64,000 nucleotides of DNA from Blattamonas nauphoetae (Eukaryota > Preaxostyla > Oxymonadida). Below are positions 21,930 through 30,853 of this stretch, one piece after another (positions within the stretch are counted from its first letter, which is position 1; each line of letters opens with the position of its first letter). Both the position numbers and the translations under genes were made by a program. The stretch covers positions 208,047 through 272,046 of the forward strand of contig JARBJD010000076.1 of NCBI GenBank assembly GCA_033064195.1, written 5' to 3'. Under the pieces are notes generated by a model, which made no database searches, had not been told where the DNA came from, and worked only from the letters and a program-made list of their open reading frames with translations.

Positions 21930-22923
21930 ATGTTCTCCAGACTCTTCTTCTTTCCTGAATTGGAGCGAAGACGAACTTCCATCTGAATCCGAAAAGGTGG
22001 ATGTATTTCGATCTCTCGTTGCCACAGTGAAGTTGCAGCCTGCACTTGATGTCTCACTGGAAGCAAAGGCAGTGAAATTTACCAAATATGTGGTTCCAGT
22101 GGATAAACGCTCAACCGACTCTCTTCTCCGCAGCTTTGCATCGAATTCTGATGAATCTTCAAGAGTATTCGTACAGTCCATTGGGGTGCTCATTTCATCA
22201 GCCAGTCCAGCAATGACTTCAGCAACAATTAAGATGGTGACGACTCTGAGCCTAAGATGTTCTGCACAAGTCCTCTTTGCCCTCGTCAAAGCTGATCTGA
22301 TCCCTCAACTCATCAATACTCTCAATCCACAGTCTCTCCCCTTTTCTGAAGCCGTTAATATCCACAGATGTCTCTTTGTAACCCTCCCAACATCTGTCAG
22401 GCTCGCAGCCCCTCATATTCTCGCCAAATTCGAAACTAAAGGGCACATTGAACATCAAGCTGTTTCCGAGACGGTTCTTCAGCATGTTCTGGTCCCTTCT
22501 GAGAAGTATACGTGCCATTTGTGTGTGAACCGATTTTCGATCATCGATGGAACACTATCCCAGCTTTTTCTGACACTCCTTGCTCGACTCCTCGAAATAT
22601 CTCCTTATTACCCCCCGACAATGGATTTCGTCCTTCATATGCCAGTCGTTCTCACGATTCCGAGTTGTCTGACATTTGCTGAAGACCATGAATCAATCTG
22701 GGTATTTCTGTATTTGATGGTTGATGCCCAGCGGGAATGGACCAAAACAAGGGGACTGGTGCAGCAGATGGGGAAGATAGTGTTTCGAATGTTGAGGATG
22801 GAGGGCATCGAAGATGCGATTGAAGAAAAGCTGCGAAACGACCAAGACGAATTTGGAGGGGAAGTTGTTTCAACCTCGATCAGATGGAGCAACGAGCAGA
22901 GCATGAACCTTCCACGGCGCTGA
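21930..22923 (+). pseudogene. Helical-repeat family protein, copy D (5' end missing)
   Basis: The family sequence begins abruptly at CSPDSSSFLNWSEDELPSES (about 21933), directly behind a TGA and a fused 3' segment of another copy. The upstream motif, ATG and first ~30 codons are gone. An internal ATG at 21997 could start 308 residues. The rest is intact: VKADLIPQLINTLNPQSLPF, AVSETVLQHVLVPSEKYTCH, PTMDFVLHMPVVLTIPSCL, LRMEGIEDAIEEKLRND, IRWSNEQSMNLPRR. It ends with TGA immediately followed by TAG. Probably not expressed from its own promoter. The 3' segment follows and is interrupted at 23039 by DIRS element 1. Confidence 0.7.
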
Positions 22924-23039
22924 TAGAAACAGACCGGAACCAGCGAACATTTCGCACCGTTTCTGCCTTCTTTTGGCGACACTGTTTGTGTTTGATCGTT
23001 GTCGTCTCTGGCATCACCTCATTGTTTGGTTTGCAGGAA
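22924..23039 (+). other. 3' segment of gene D, interrupted by DIRS element 1
   Basis: Reads LFVFDRCRLWHHLIVWFAG up to ...TTTGCAGGAA. The missing continuation, CGATTGGGATTCTCTCTCGC, is found at 28814 on the far side of the retroelement. The intact order is seen at 7165-7195 and 21868-21890. Confidence 0.75.
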
Positions 23040-23071
23040 GGCTTTCCCTACGGTCAAGCCATTCACAACTG

Positions 23072-23141
23072 GGCTCGTCTCCCAGTCTGTGTGTGTGAGA
23101 TGTGTCCGGACCGACCCGTGTGGAAATAATGGTGGGTGGTC
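23072..23141 (+). repeat. Left inverted repeat of DIRS element 1
   Basis: Starts GGCTCGTCTCCCAGTCTGTG and ends GGTGGGTGGTC. An exact reverse-complement copy lies at 28731-28800. The gag-like frame begins inside it. Confidence 0.9.
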
Positions 23142-24352
23142 CGATCAAAGCGTTGAATTTCATGATAACCGAAAAAGTGGACAAGAATACACGGATTGAT
23201 GCTGAGGACAACCCTAACGAGACTCAGCATTTTACCGAGGCAGAACTGGACAGGTACATTGGAGAAAAGATCGAACAGATTCTCAAGACACGGCGATCGA
23301 CCCCGACTCGGTCAAGCTCATCATCATCGCTGATTTCAGAATCTGCCTTGTCAAATGTCCCATTTGAAGAGGACTACGAAGCTTCATCAACGGACGAAGC
23401 TCCTGTTCGAAACGTTCCGAACGCTCGGAAGAACAGGAAAGTCAAGACTGGGAAAGCAAGGGGAAGTGGAGGAAAGAGGGCAAAACGAGAGGGCAGCTCG
23501 CCAGAGGCTCGGTTTTCAACTCCAGTATTGCCTCGCTGTTTCTCGCCTCCCACCCAATCAGGGCCGCCCACCGCCTGGCCTCCTGAGCTAGCTTGGCTCA
23601 CCCAGCTCATCCAAACACCTGTCAACCATCGTATGAGTCCTCTGAGCCTATTCGAGGACAACGAAAGCTTCAGGAATGAGGTGGGGCAGTATGTGAGAAG
23701 AAGCATGAGGAGTTGGAACGGTTCGTTTACGGATGACGTGTTAGAACCACGCCTGAGAGACACTCTGATCATGGGAACTGCAGAAATGAGAAAGGCCGTG
23801 GGCATCCCGTCGCACGTTGAATTTCAGTTTAGCAATCACGAAGGATGGAGGAGGACGCAAGAGCTTGCCCTGAATGGGGCCGTCCAGTCGTTGTTGACTT
23901 CCATTGCGATCACGACCGATGTATTGAGATCGTTGGGATCCTCGCCGGAGGAGAGAGAGAAGAAAGAGCAAATGGGACAAGTCATCGCGCTATTGATTGA
24001 CGCGACCACTCGAGCCGACTCATCCAAATACATTGATGAGGGATCAGAGGCGCTGTACGCAAGGTCGTTGGGTCTTCCAGAGCCGTTCATCCCACAAGTC
24101 CAGCGCCAACTCCAAGGTGAGGTCCAACTCGCGAAGCTCGCCATCTCCAACCCGCGGAGCCAGCCCCAAGTCAGGAACACGCCTACTCAACCGAGCAGCA
24201 GCTTTTTCGGGAAAGGGGGGAGGAGCAGCACCCCCGGGAGAGAAAGCAGCTCATGGCGGAGGCTCGACACCAGACCGCAACACAGACAATCACACAAACA
24301 GTTCATACCAAGGAGAGAGGGTTCGAATGGACAAGAGGGAGGGAAGAACTAG
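23129..24352 (+). CDS. DIRS element 1, gag-like ORF
   Basis: About 407 residues. The N-terminus starts within the inverted repeat. A serine-rich and basic stretch (RKVKTGKARGSGGKRAKR) follows, then a more ordered region (about residues 150-330, with ELAWLTQLIQTP and FRNEVGQYVRRSMRSW), and finally a glycine/serine/arginine-rich tail (FFGKGGRSSTPGR). No zinc knuckle is seen. The position before RT matches the first ORF of DIRS elements; a nucleic-acid-binding capsid-like role is assumed from the family. It overlaps the RT ORF by about 100 nt in another frame. Confidence 0.7.
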   Translation: MVGGPIKALNFMITEKVDKNTRIDAEDNPNETQHFTEAELDRYIGEKIEQILKTRRSTPTRSSSSSSLISESALSNVPFEEDYEASSTDEAPVRNVPNARKNRKVKTGKARGSGGKRAKREGSSPEARFSTPVLPRCFSPPTQSGPPTAWPPELAWLTQLIQTPVNHRMSPLSLFEDNESFRNEVGQYVRRSMRSWNGSFTDDVLEPRLRDTLIMGTAEMRKAVGIPSHVEFQFSNHEGWRRTQELALNGAVQSLLTSIAITTDVLRSLGSSPEEREKKEQMGQVIALLIDATTRADSSKYIDEGSEALYARSLGLPEPFIPQVQRQLQGEVQLAKLAISNPRSQPQVRNTPTQPSSSFFGKGGRSSTPGRESSSWRRLDTRPQHRQSHKQFIPRREGSNGQEGGKN

Positions 24353-26445
24353 CAGCGGGAAGCGCGCTGTGCAAGGAGGAATCACGTCACGACAATCACA
24401 CATCGCTTCGGAGCACAGTTTCACATCACCACAGTCATCCACGCACACACACCGCATCTCAACCATTTCATCCAAATCATATCACGGGGAGACTTCTGGA
24501 GAGAGTGGAGGAGTGGGAGAAGTTCGGAGCTGGAAAGCTGATTCGAGACGGAGTCAGATTCAGTTGGGCAGACGAGGGTGTGAAGAAGAGAATCGAGGAA
24601 GCAGCATGGGCACCAGCCTTTCGAGGGGAAGGAAGGAAGAGAGAGGACTACGAGGAGCAACTGAAGAAAGAGCTGGAGATCGGATGTGTTGTGGAGGTAA
24701 AGAAGGAAGAGGTGGCACTGTGTCTACCGACGTTCGTTATTCCCAAGAAGAACGGGTCGTTCAGGAAGATTCTGGATGCCACCGTCCTCAACAGGTGCAT
24801 CAACGTCGAACACTTCCAGATGGAAGGCATCAGCACAGTCGGAGTGGTACTGATGCGAGACGATTGGCTGACAAGCCTGGATGTGACATCGGCGTACAGC
24901 CACATCCACGTGGAGGAGCAGCTGGGAAGATATTTGTGTTTTCGATACCAAGGAAGGTTCTATCGGTATACAGGGATGCCGTTCGGTCTTGCGACGGCTC
25001 CCAGGACGTTCACCAAAGTGATGAGGACAGCTGTAGTACAGTTGAGGAGGGAGCTTGGGATGAGGGCGGTGTTCTACTTAGACGATATCTTGCTCTTCGA
25101 GAAGAAGCAAGAAGAGAGCGAGAAGAAGACGAGGCAAGCGGCAGACTTCCTCGAGAGTCTGGGATTCAAGCTGTCGGAGGAGAAGTGCGAGATGGAACCG
25201 AAACAGTCAATCACGTTCTTAGGATGGAGAATCGATTCGAAGAGCCTCTCGATTCAACTCACCGCACACAGAAGGGAGAAGTTGAGAAGAGAACTGAAAC
25301 AGTTCAAAGGATTGGCGTTGGAAGGCAAGAAGGTGAAGACAAGACACCTGGCCCGTCTGATTGGGGAGTTGAACTTTGTAAGAACGATGTGCCCACAGGG
25401 CGGACTGTATCTGAACAAGCTGATGGCGTTGAAGGACAGAGGAGTGAGGAAGGGAGGATGGACGGGGGAACTGTGGATGTCGAGGAGGGAGTTGGGAGAG
25501 TTGTCGTTCTGGGAAGCGATGGTGAAGAAGAACAAGCCTCACCCATTTCACAATCCTCCATCTCAAGCAGTCATCGAAACGGACGCATGCGATCTTGGAT
25601 GGGGAGCGTTCGTGAGAATCTCACACGAAAGTTTCAATTTCTTCGGGACTTGGAAGGGAAGGATACAGAAGATGTCGATCAATGCGAAGGAGACGGCGGC
25701 TGTGGAGAGAGTACTGAAGAGAGCGAAGTGGTTGTGGGAAGAGAAGAAGATCAAGTTCGTCAGCCTGAGAACGGACAACACCTCGGCGATGTTCAACATC
25801 AGGAAAGGAAAGGCAGGAAGAAGATTGGTCGGGGTGACAAGGTCGGTGTTCAGAAGGCAGGAAAAGTTGGGACTGAGGATCGTCCAAGTCGAACACATCA
25901 GAGGGATAGAGAACATGATGGCGGACAAGCTGAGCCGAATGTCTCCGCACGGAGACTTCGCTATGAGAGCAGATGTGCTCGACGAAGTCCTGAGGGAATG
26001 GGAGATGGAGATCGAGGTGGACGCCTTCGCAACGAGAGCCAACAGGAAGTGCGAGCGATATTGGTCAAAGGAGTGGGAGAAGGACGCAGAAGCGAGAGAC
26101 GCATTCGGAAGGAACTGGTCTTCGACGATGACTCTGTTCCTCCATCCGCCGATTCAACTGGTGGGTCGAGTAGTGAAGAAGTTGGAGATAGACGGGGCGA
26201 GAGGCGTGCTGGTGTCTCCAGATTGGAAGGGACAATCGTGGGAGATGAGACTGAGAAGACTCGAGTTGAAGTCCAAGGTGGTGGGAACGTACGAGGAGAC
26301 GATGGAGCCGTTGGCAAGCACTTCATTGCGCCAACTGCCTCCGGGGGAAGTCAGGGTCTCGTTCATCGACGGGACTCAATTGAAGAAGCTCGAGTGCGTC
26401 GAGAGGCGGGACTTTTGTTCTTCAGGTCCATCCACCACCATTTGA
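24253..26445 (+). CDS. DIRS element 1, reverse transcriptase-RNase H
   Basis: 730 aa. RT motifs are in order from about residue 155: LPTFVIPKKNGSFRKILDA, TSLDVTSAYSHIHV (first catalytic Asp), MPFGLATAPRTF, and VFYLDDILLF (YLDD catalytic pair). RNase H follows: VIETDACDLGWGAFV, NAKETAAVERVL, LRTDNTSAMFNIRKGKAG, and IENMMADKLSR. The DIRS/Ngaro-type RNase H and absence of an aspartic protease fit a YR retroelement rather than an LTR one. The C-terminus overlaps the start of the recombinase region in a different frame. Confidence 0.9.
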   Translation: MAEARHQTATQTITQTVHTKERGFEWTRGREELAAGSALCKEESRHDNHTSLRSTVSHHHSHPRTHTASQPFHPNHITGRLLERVEEWEKFGAGKLIRDGVRFSWADEGVKKRIEEAAWAPAFRGEGRKREDYEEQLKKELEIGCVVEVKKEEVALCLPTFVIPKKNGSFRKILDATVLNRCINVEHFQMEGISTVGVVLMRDDWLTSLDVTSAYSHIHVEEQLGRYLCFRYQGRFYRYTGMPFGLATAPRTFTKVMRTAVVQLRRELGMRAVFYLDDILLFEKKQEESEKKTRQAADFLESLGFKLSEEKCEMEPKQSITFLGWRIDSKSLSIQLTAHRREKLRRELKQFKGLALEGKKVKTRHLARLIGELNFVRTMCPQGGLYLNKLMALKDRGVRKGGWTGELWMSRRELGELSFWEAMVKKNKPHPFHNPPSQAVIETDACDLGWGAFVRISHESFNFFGTWKGRIQKMSINAKETAAVERVLKRAKWLWEEKKIKFVSLRTDNTSAMFNIRKGKAGRRLVGVTRSVFRRQEKLGLRIVQVEHIRGIENMMADKLSRMSPHGDFAMRADVLDEVLREWEMEIEVDAFATRANRKCERYWSKEWEKDAEARDAFGRNWSSTMTLFLHPPIQLVGRVVKKLEIDGARGVLVSPDWKGQSWEMRLRRLELKSKVVGTYEETMEPLASTSLRQLPPGEVRVSFIDGTQLKKLECVERRDFCSSGPSTTI

Positions 26446-27671
26446 AGGTCGATGGAAGAGTGACAGCAATCATTGAGAGGACGTACAAGAACGTCAACTT
26501 GTGGAGAAGAGCTTGGGGTTGGTTTGCAGAGTTTTGTGGAGAACGAGGGAGTAGAGCGAGAGACATTGCGGGGGAGCAGGCGCAGATCACCACTATCGTG
26601 ATGTCCTTCTTGGTGTGGATGACGGAGAGGGAACCTCCACACAGTGCCTTCCCGTCTACCGCTGAAACCATCATTCGGATGTCATTGCAGGCGACGCATC
26701 CGCTCCTTGGAGGAGACCACTCACCGAACAAGTACTTTCGGTGGGTGCACTCGAAGCTGGTTGAAGTGAAGAAGAGCAGCCCCAAATACGACACGATGTG
26801 GTCGATCAACATGATCCTCCACTGGGCAGCACAGTCAGCCCGATGTAGAATCGGCGAAGTGATCCAGAGGAGAGCAATTGTACTCGTGCTGGCGTACACT
26901 CTCCTGAGAAGGGCGGAGTTGTGTTCGATGACGTGGGGAGACGTGAACTGGAAGATGGAGACAAGCAATTCGCCAGAATCGTCGAGCGCTGAGATCCGGG
27001 TCCTTGTCAAGACGGATAAGACGGCTATGCGCTCGAGATACGTGAAGGATGAAGGGGGCAGCGCGATCTCGCCGTTCGTGGCGTTGAAAAACCACTGTGA
27101 GTTCTCCAAGAGGTGGAGGGAGTCCAACAGCTTCATGCGGAACGTTGATCAGGCAGCTGTTTGGATCTCGTTCACAACATGAAGGAAACTCACCCAAAGT
27201 CAGGTAGCGCTGGAGGTCCAGCGGGCACTCGCGGCCGCGAAGGTTCCGAGAGAGTACAGGCCCTACTCCATCAAACACGCAGCCGTGTCATACCTCGACC
27301 AGGTGGCGGGAGTCGATCATAAACAGATCAATGGTTGGGCAGGGTGGAGGAAAGGCTCACAAATGATTGAGACGACATACTCGCAACCAATCGTACATGG
27401 AGGTGAGTTGGAGGACTGCGCGAAGAGCTGGTGGCAGTCGCTCCGGTCAAGTCCCGGAGCGAGTCACGGTCAGGTTGGAGAAGGTGAGGAACGGCTGAGA
27501 AGAGCTCTCGCAGACGAGCAATTTCTAGATATCCTTGACATGATTCAAAAGAAGAGGATGCTTGAGCGAGAAGGAAAGGCAGTGGAAACTGATCCAAGTG
27601 AGGGAAGTGAGTCAGATCAAGAGACTGATGAAGGAGAAGAGGGAGAAGAGGGAGAAGAGGAAGATGAGTAG
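26400..27671 (+). CDS. DIRS element 1, tyrosine recombinase region (broken)
   Basis: An N-terminal SAM-like helical part (TYKNVNLWRRAWGWFAEFCG) is followed by the catalytic domain. VLAYTLLRRAELCSMTWGDV holds the first arginine, RPYSIKHAAVSYL the conserved histidine segment, and GWRKGSQMIETTYSQP the candidate tyrosine. The C-terminal tail is acidic with (GEE)n. The coding appears broken in about one place. In the family this enzyme inserts a circular DNA intermediate without target duplication, consistent with the clean junctions here. Confidence 0.75.
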
Positions 27672-28453
27672 AGCAGGAAGAGAGTGGGTTGCGGAGTCTC
27701 GCCTCGGCTTGAGACATCGCACTGCCTCTGCTCGCCATCTTGATTCGAAGGAGCAGGAAGAGAGTGGGTTGCGGAGTCTCGCCTCGGCTTGAGACATCGC
27801 ACTGCCTCTGCTCGCCATCTTGATTCGAAGGAGCAGGAAGAGAGTGGGTTGCGGAGTCTCGCCTCGGCTTGAGACATCGCACTGCCTCTGCTCGCCATCT
27901 TGATTCGAAGGAGCAGGAAGAGAGTGGGTTGCGGAGTCTCGCCTCGGCTTGAGACATCGCACTGCCTCTGCTCGCCATCTTGATTCGAAGGAGCAGGAAG
28001 AGAGTGGGTTGCGGAGTCTCGCCTCGGCTTGAGACATCGCACTGCCTCTGCTCGCCATCTTGATTCGAAGGAGCAGGAAGAGAGTGGGTTGCGGAGTCTC
28101 GCCTCGGCTTGAGACATCGCACTGCCTCTGCTCGCCATCTTGATTCGAAGGAGCAGGAAGAGAGTGGGTTGCGGAGTCTCGCCTCGGCTTGAGACATCGC
28201 ACTGCCTCTGCTCGCCATCTTGATTCGAAGGAGCAGGAAGAGAGTGGGTTGCGGAGTCTCGCCTCGGCTTGAGACATCGCACTGCCTCTGCTCGCCATCT
28301 TGATTCGAAGGAGCAGGAAGAGAGTGGGTTGCGGAGTCTCGCCTCGGCTTGAGACATCGCACTGCCTCTGCTCGCCATCTTGATTCGAAGGAGCAGGAAG
28401 AGAGTGGGTTGCGGAGTCTCGCCTCGGCTTGAGATATCGCACTGCCTCTGCTC
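27671..28453. repeat. 80-bp tandem array (9.8 units) inside DIRS element 1
   Basis: The unit starts GAGCAGGAAGAGAGTGGGTT and ends TCTTGATTCGAAG. Copies are practically identical except the last partial one (GAGATATCGC). It lies between the recombinase stop and the internal complementary region. The unit is not a multiple of three, so long minus-strand open frames over it are artefacts. Confidence 0.95.
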
Positions 28454-28497
28454 CTCCCGTTTTCATTCAGCCGTTCGCAACTGGGTCTCTTGAAGTC

Positions 28498-28582
28498 TCA
28501 CACAGACTGGGAGACGAGCCCAGTTGTGAATGGCTTGACCGTAGGGAAAGCCTTACAAACAACAAGGCTCGTCTCCCAGTCG
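28498..28582. repeat. Internal complementary region of DIRS element 1
   Basis: The first half is the reverse complement of the left end (down to GTAGGGAAAGCCTT). The second half is the reverse complement of the right end (TTACAAACAACAAGGCTCGT). Together they spell the joined ends, as in DIRS-1, where this region templates completion of the circular intermediate. Confidence 0.85.
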
Positions 28583-28730
28583 ACATGCGTGCTGCCACAC
28601 TTCCGCAGTCGCTTAGAACGTCTCCGCGTGCGAAAGCCCGGGGACGGATGAAGAAGGAGCGATTGGAGCTCGTAATTTCTCATTTGTTTTTCTTTGAAGT
28701 CACTTTCTCGTTGGATTAACGCTTCTCTCA

Positions 28731-28800
28731 GACCACCCACCATTATTTCCACACGGGTCGGTCCGGACACATCTCACACACACAGACTGGGAGACGAGCC
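28731..28800 (-). repeat. Right inverted repeat of DIRS element 1
   Basis: Exact reverse complement of 23072-23141. The last 13 bases of the element (TTGTTGTTTGTAA) follow it. Confidence 0.9.
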
Positions 28801-28813
28801 TTGTTGTTTGTAA

Positions 28814-29000
28814 CGATTGGGATTCTCTCTCGCCAGTCTCCTTTGATGATCGCCCATCTCTCCTTCTCCTTCGCTGCCCCTCTCGCACTGCTCAGAAATG
28901 GAAGCTGTCCATCGCTTCTGCCCTCCCTTCCAGTTGTGCCCGCCCATCCTTCTTCCCTTCTCGCACTTCGTCCACTGCAGGTTCACCCTTGCTCACGTTT
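28814..29000 (+). other. Remainder of gene D's 3' segment
   Basis: CGATTGGGATTCTCTCTCGC and the following GCACTGCTCAGAAATGGAAG match the segment after genes A and C. The DIRS element therefore landed inside this segment. Confidence 0.7.
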
Positions 29001-29019
29001 TGTACACCTGAACCATCAC

Positions 29020-29476
29020 ATTATTGTTCCGTTTTCCTGAACTGGGATAGACAACCCATGAACCCAAACTTGGAACAAACGGTGATCTCCCGCTCACTTG
29101 TTGAAATGATGAAAGCCAATCAAACATCCAACCCTTCGCTGGAAGACAAGATTGTGTCTTTTTCGAGCAGAACCAGCCCCTCACTGAAAAGCTTGCCGAT
29201 TCGTTCGTTTTGGCGTCCTTCTCTCTTCACAACTTGAATCATCAAATGCTTTTCTCCAAACGGCGGCTCCAACGGGATGGACAATCCAATCTTCGCTTTG
29301 CGAAAGCTACACTTCCACTCGGTTTTCGCATTCTCGTCTTCTGTTCCATCAACACTCTTTTCAAGCTTGTCAATGCTGGTCTTGCCGCTCAGCTCGTCTC
29401 TTGCCTCCACATCACCGCTCCCTCGTTCGCAGGAGTTGGTAATATTCACACTCAACCCGTCCGACTCAACAACAAC
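29020..29476 (+). pseudogene. Diverged family copy, N-terminal part, before the 35-bp array
   Basis: Readable pieces are SVFLNWDRQPMNPNLEQTVI for the family's FLNW....SE, SRSLVEMMKANQTSNPSLED for FRSLVATVKLQPSLDVSLEA, then in another frame LFKLVNAGLAAQLVSCLHIT and FAGVGNIHTQ for LALVKADLIPQLINTLN...IHTC. It is the same subfamily as the remnant at 48815-49140, which is colinear with it. The matching C-terminal block reappears beyond the array and DIRS element 2 at 35.9 kb. Confidence 0.5.
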
Positions 29477-30379
29477 GCACTCTCTCCCCTCATTCTGGTC
29501 ATGGAATGCTCGGACTCTCTCCCCTCATTCTGGTCATGGAATGCTCACACTCTCTCCCCTCATTCTGGTCATGGAATGCTCGCACTCTCTCCCCTCATTC
29601 TGGTCATGGAATGCTCGCACTCTCTCCCCTCATTCTGGTCATGGAATGCTCGCACTCTCTCCCCTCATTCTGGTCATGGAATGCTCGCACTCTCTCCCCT
29701 CACTCTGGTCATGGAATGCTCGCACTCTCTCCCCTCATTCTGGTCATGGAATGCTCGCACTCTCTCCCCTCATTCTGGTCATGGAATGCTCGCACTCTCT
29801 CCCCTCATTCTGGTCATGGAATGCTCGCACTCTCTCCCCTCATTCTGGTCATGGAATGCTCGCACTCTCTCCCCTCATTCTGGTCATGGAATGCTCGCAC
29901 TCTCTCCCCTCATTCTGGTCATGGAATGCTCGCACTCTCTCCCCTCATTCTGGTCATGGAATGCTCGCACTCTCTCCCCTCATTCTGGTCATGGAATGCT
30001 CGCACTCTCTCCCCTCATTCTGGTCATGGAATGCTCGCACTCTCTCCCCTCATTCTGGTCATGGAATGCTCGGACTCTCTCCCCTCATTCTGGTCATGGA
30101 ATGCTCGCACTCTCTCCCCTCATTCTGGTCATGGAATGCTCGCACTCTCTCCCCTCATTCTGGTCATGGAATGCTCGCACTCTCTCCCCTCATTCTGGTC
30201 ATGGAATGCTCGCACTCTCTCCCCTCATTCTGGTCATGGAATGCTCGCTCTCTCTCCCCTCATTCTGGTCATGGAATGCTCGGACTCTCTCTCCCCTCAT
30301 TCTGGTCATGGAATGCTCGCACTCTCTCCCCTCATTCTGGTCATGGAATGCTCGCAGTCTCTCCCCTCATTCTGGTCAT
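29477..30379. repeat. 35-bp tandem array, left portion (about 26 units)
   Basis: The unit starts GAATGCTCGCACTCTCTCCC and ends TGGTCATG. Copies differ by single bases (CGC/CGG/CAC; ATTC/CTC). One unit carries an extra CT. It stops mid-unit at ...TCAT where DIRS element 2 begins, and resumes at 35140 with GGAATGC. Because 35 is not a multiple of three, all three plus frames are open through it. Confidence 0.95.
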
Positions 30380-30390
30380 TGTAACAAACC

Positions 30391-30444
30391 GAGGTACCTC
30401 TGATAATGAGAAGTGGTCGTGAGTAATGGGTTGGTCAATAGAGA
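30391..30444 (+). repeat. Left inverted repeat of DIRS element 2
   Basis: CCGAGGTACCTCTGATAATG continuing through GGGTTGGTCA pairs with 35058-35111, with one or two mismatches (GGTACCTCT versus GGTCCCTCT). Confidence 0.85.
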
Positions 30445-30697
30445 GCCAACATAATGACGAAACATTTCAATAATTAGAAACGCTTGGTATCCTTACTCTT
30501 TCCAATCATCAGGGCGAACCAATGATGAAAGGGACTGTCGCTTGCGACGAAAGAGGTAACAAAAATTGTTTTAGTGCTTGTAACAGAAAATCTCCAACGG
30601 AGAACAAAAAACTGTTGCAAGTCTTGTAAAAGAGTGTTCCAAAAGGAAGTAGAAACTAGTCCCCTGCCCCTCGCGGCTTGTGGTAGCAGGCAATCAA

Positions 30698-30771
30698 GAG
30701 GTACCTCGGTTTGTTACAAGCACCGCCCTTCTAGTAGGTGCTGTTCAAACCTCGGTCCCTCTGATAATGAG
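30698..30771. repeat. Internal complementary region of DIRS element 2
   Basis: AGAGGTACCTCGGTTTGTTAC, one more A, then AGCACCGCCCTTCTAGTAGG onward. The first half is the complement of the left end, the second half the complement of the right end. It lies just beyond the recombinase stop, as expected for the group. Confidence 0.85.
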
Positions 30772-30853
30772 CCTTGAAAGGAACAGAAAGAAAGGAAGAT
30801 GGTGAAAGAATGAAATGAAGAACATCCATAATTAGAGCCTGACCATCAGATGC

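Larger units (their letters stand above)
23040..28813 (+). mobile_element. DIRS-type tyrosine-recombinase retroelement 1 (5.77 kb)
   Basis: Gag-like, reverse transcriptase-RNase H and tyrosine recombinase regions lie in order on the plus strand. They are followed by an 80-bp array and an internal complementary region at about 28498-28582, whose two halves are the reverse complements of the element's two ends. A 70-bp inverted repeat flanks the element (23072-23141 and 28731-28800). There is no target duplication: the flanks GGAA and CGATTGGG join into the family 3' segment. This end structure is the established hallmark of DIRS elements. It looks nearly whole, with about one break in the recombinase region. 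The identical inverted repeats suggest it is young. Confidence 0.9.

Noticed and set aside
27328-28466. Three overlapping minus-strand frames of 250-340 codons
   Set aside because: They are shadows of the 80-bp array inside DIRS element 1; the plus strand carries the element's genes.
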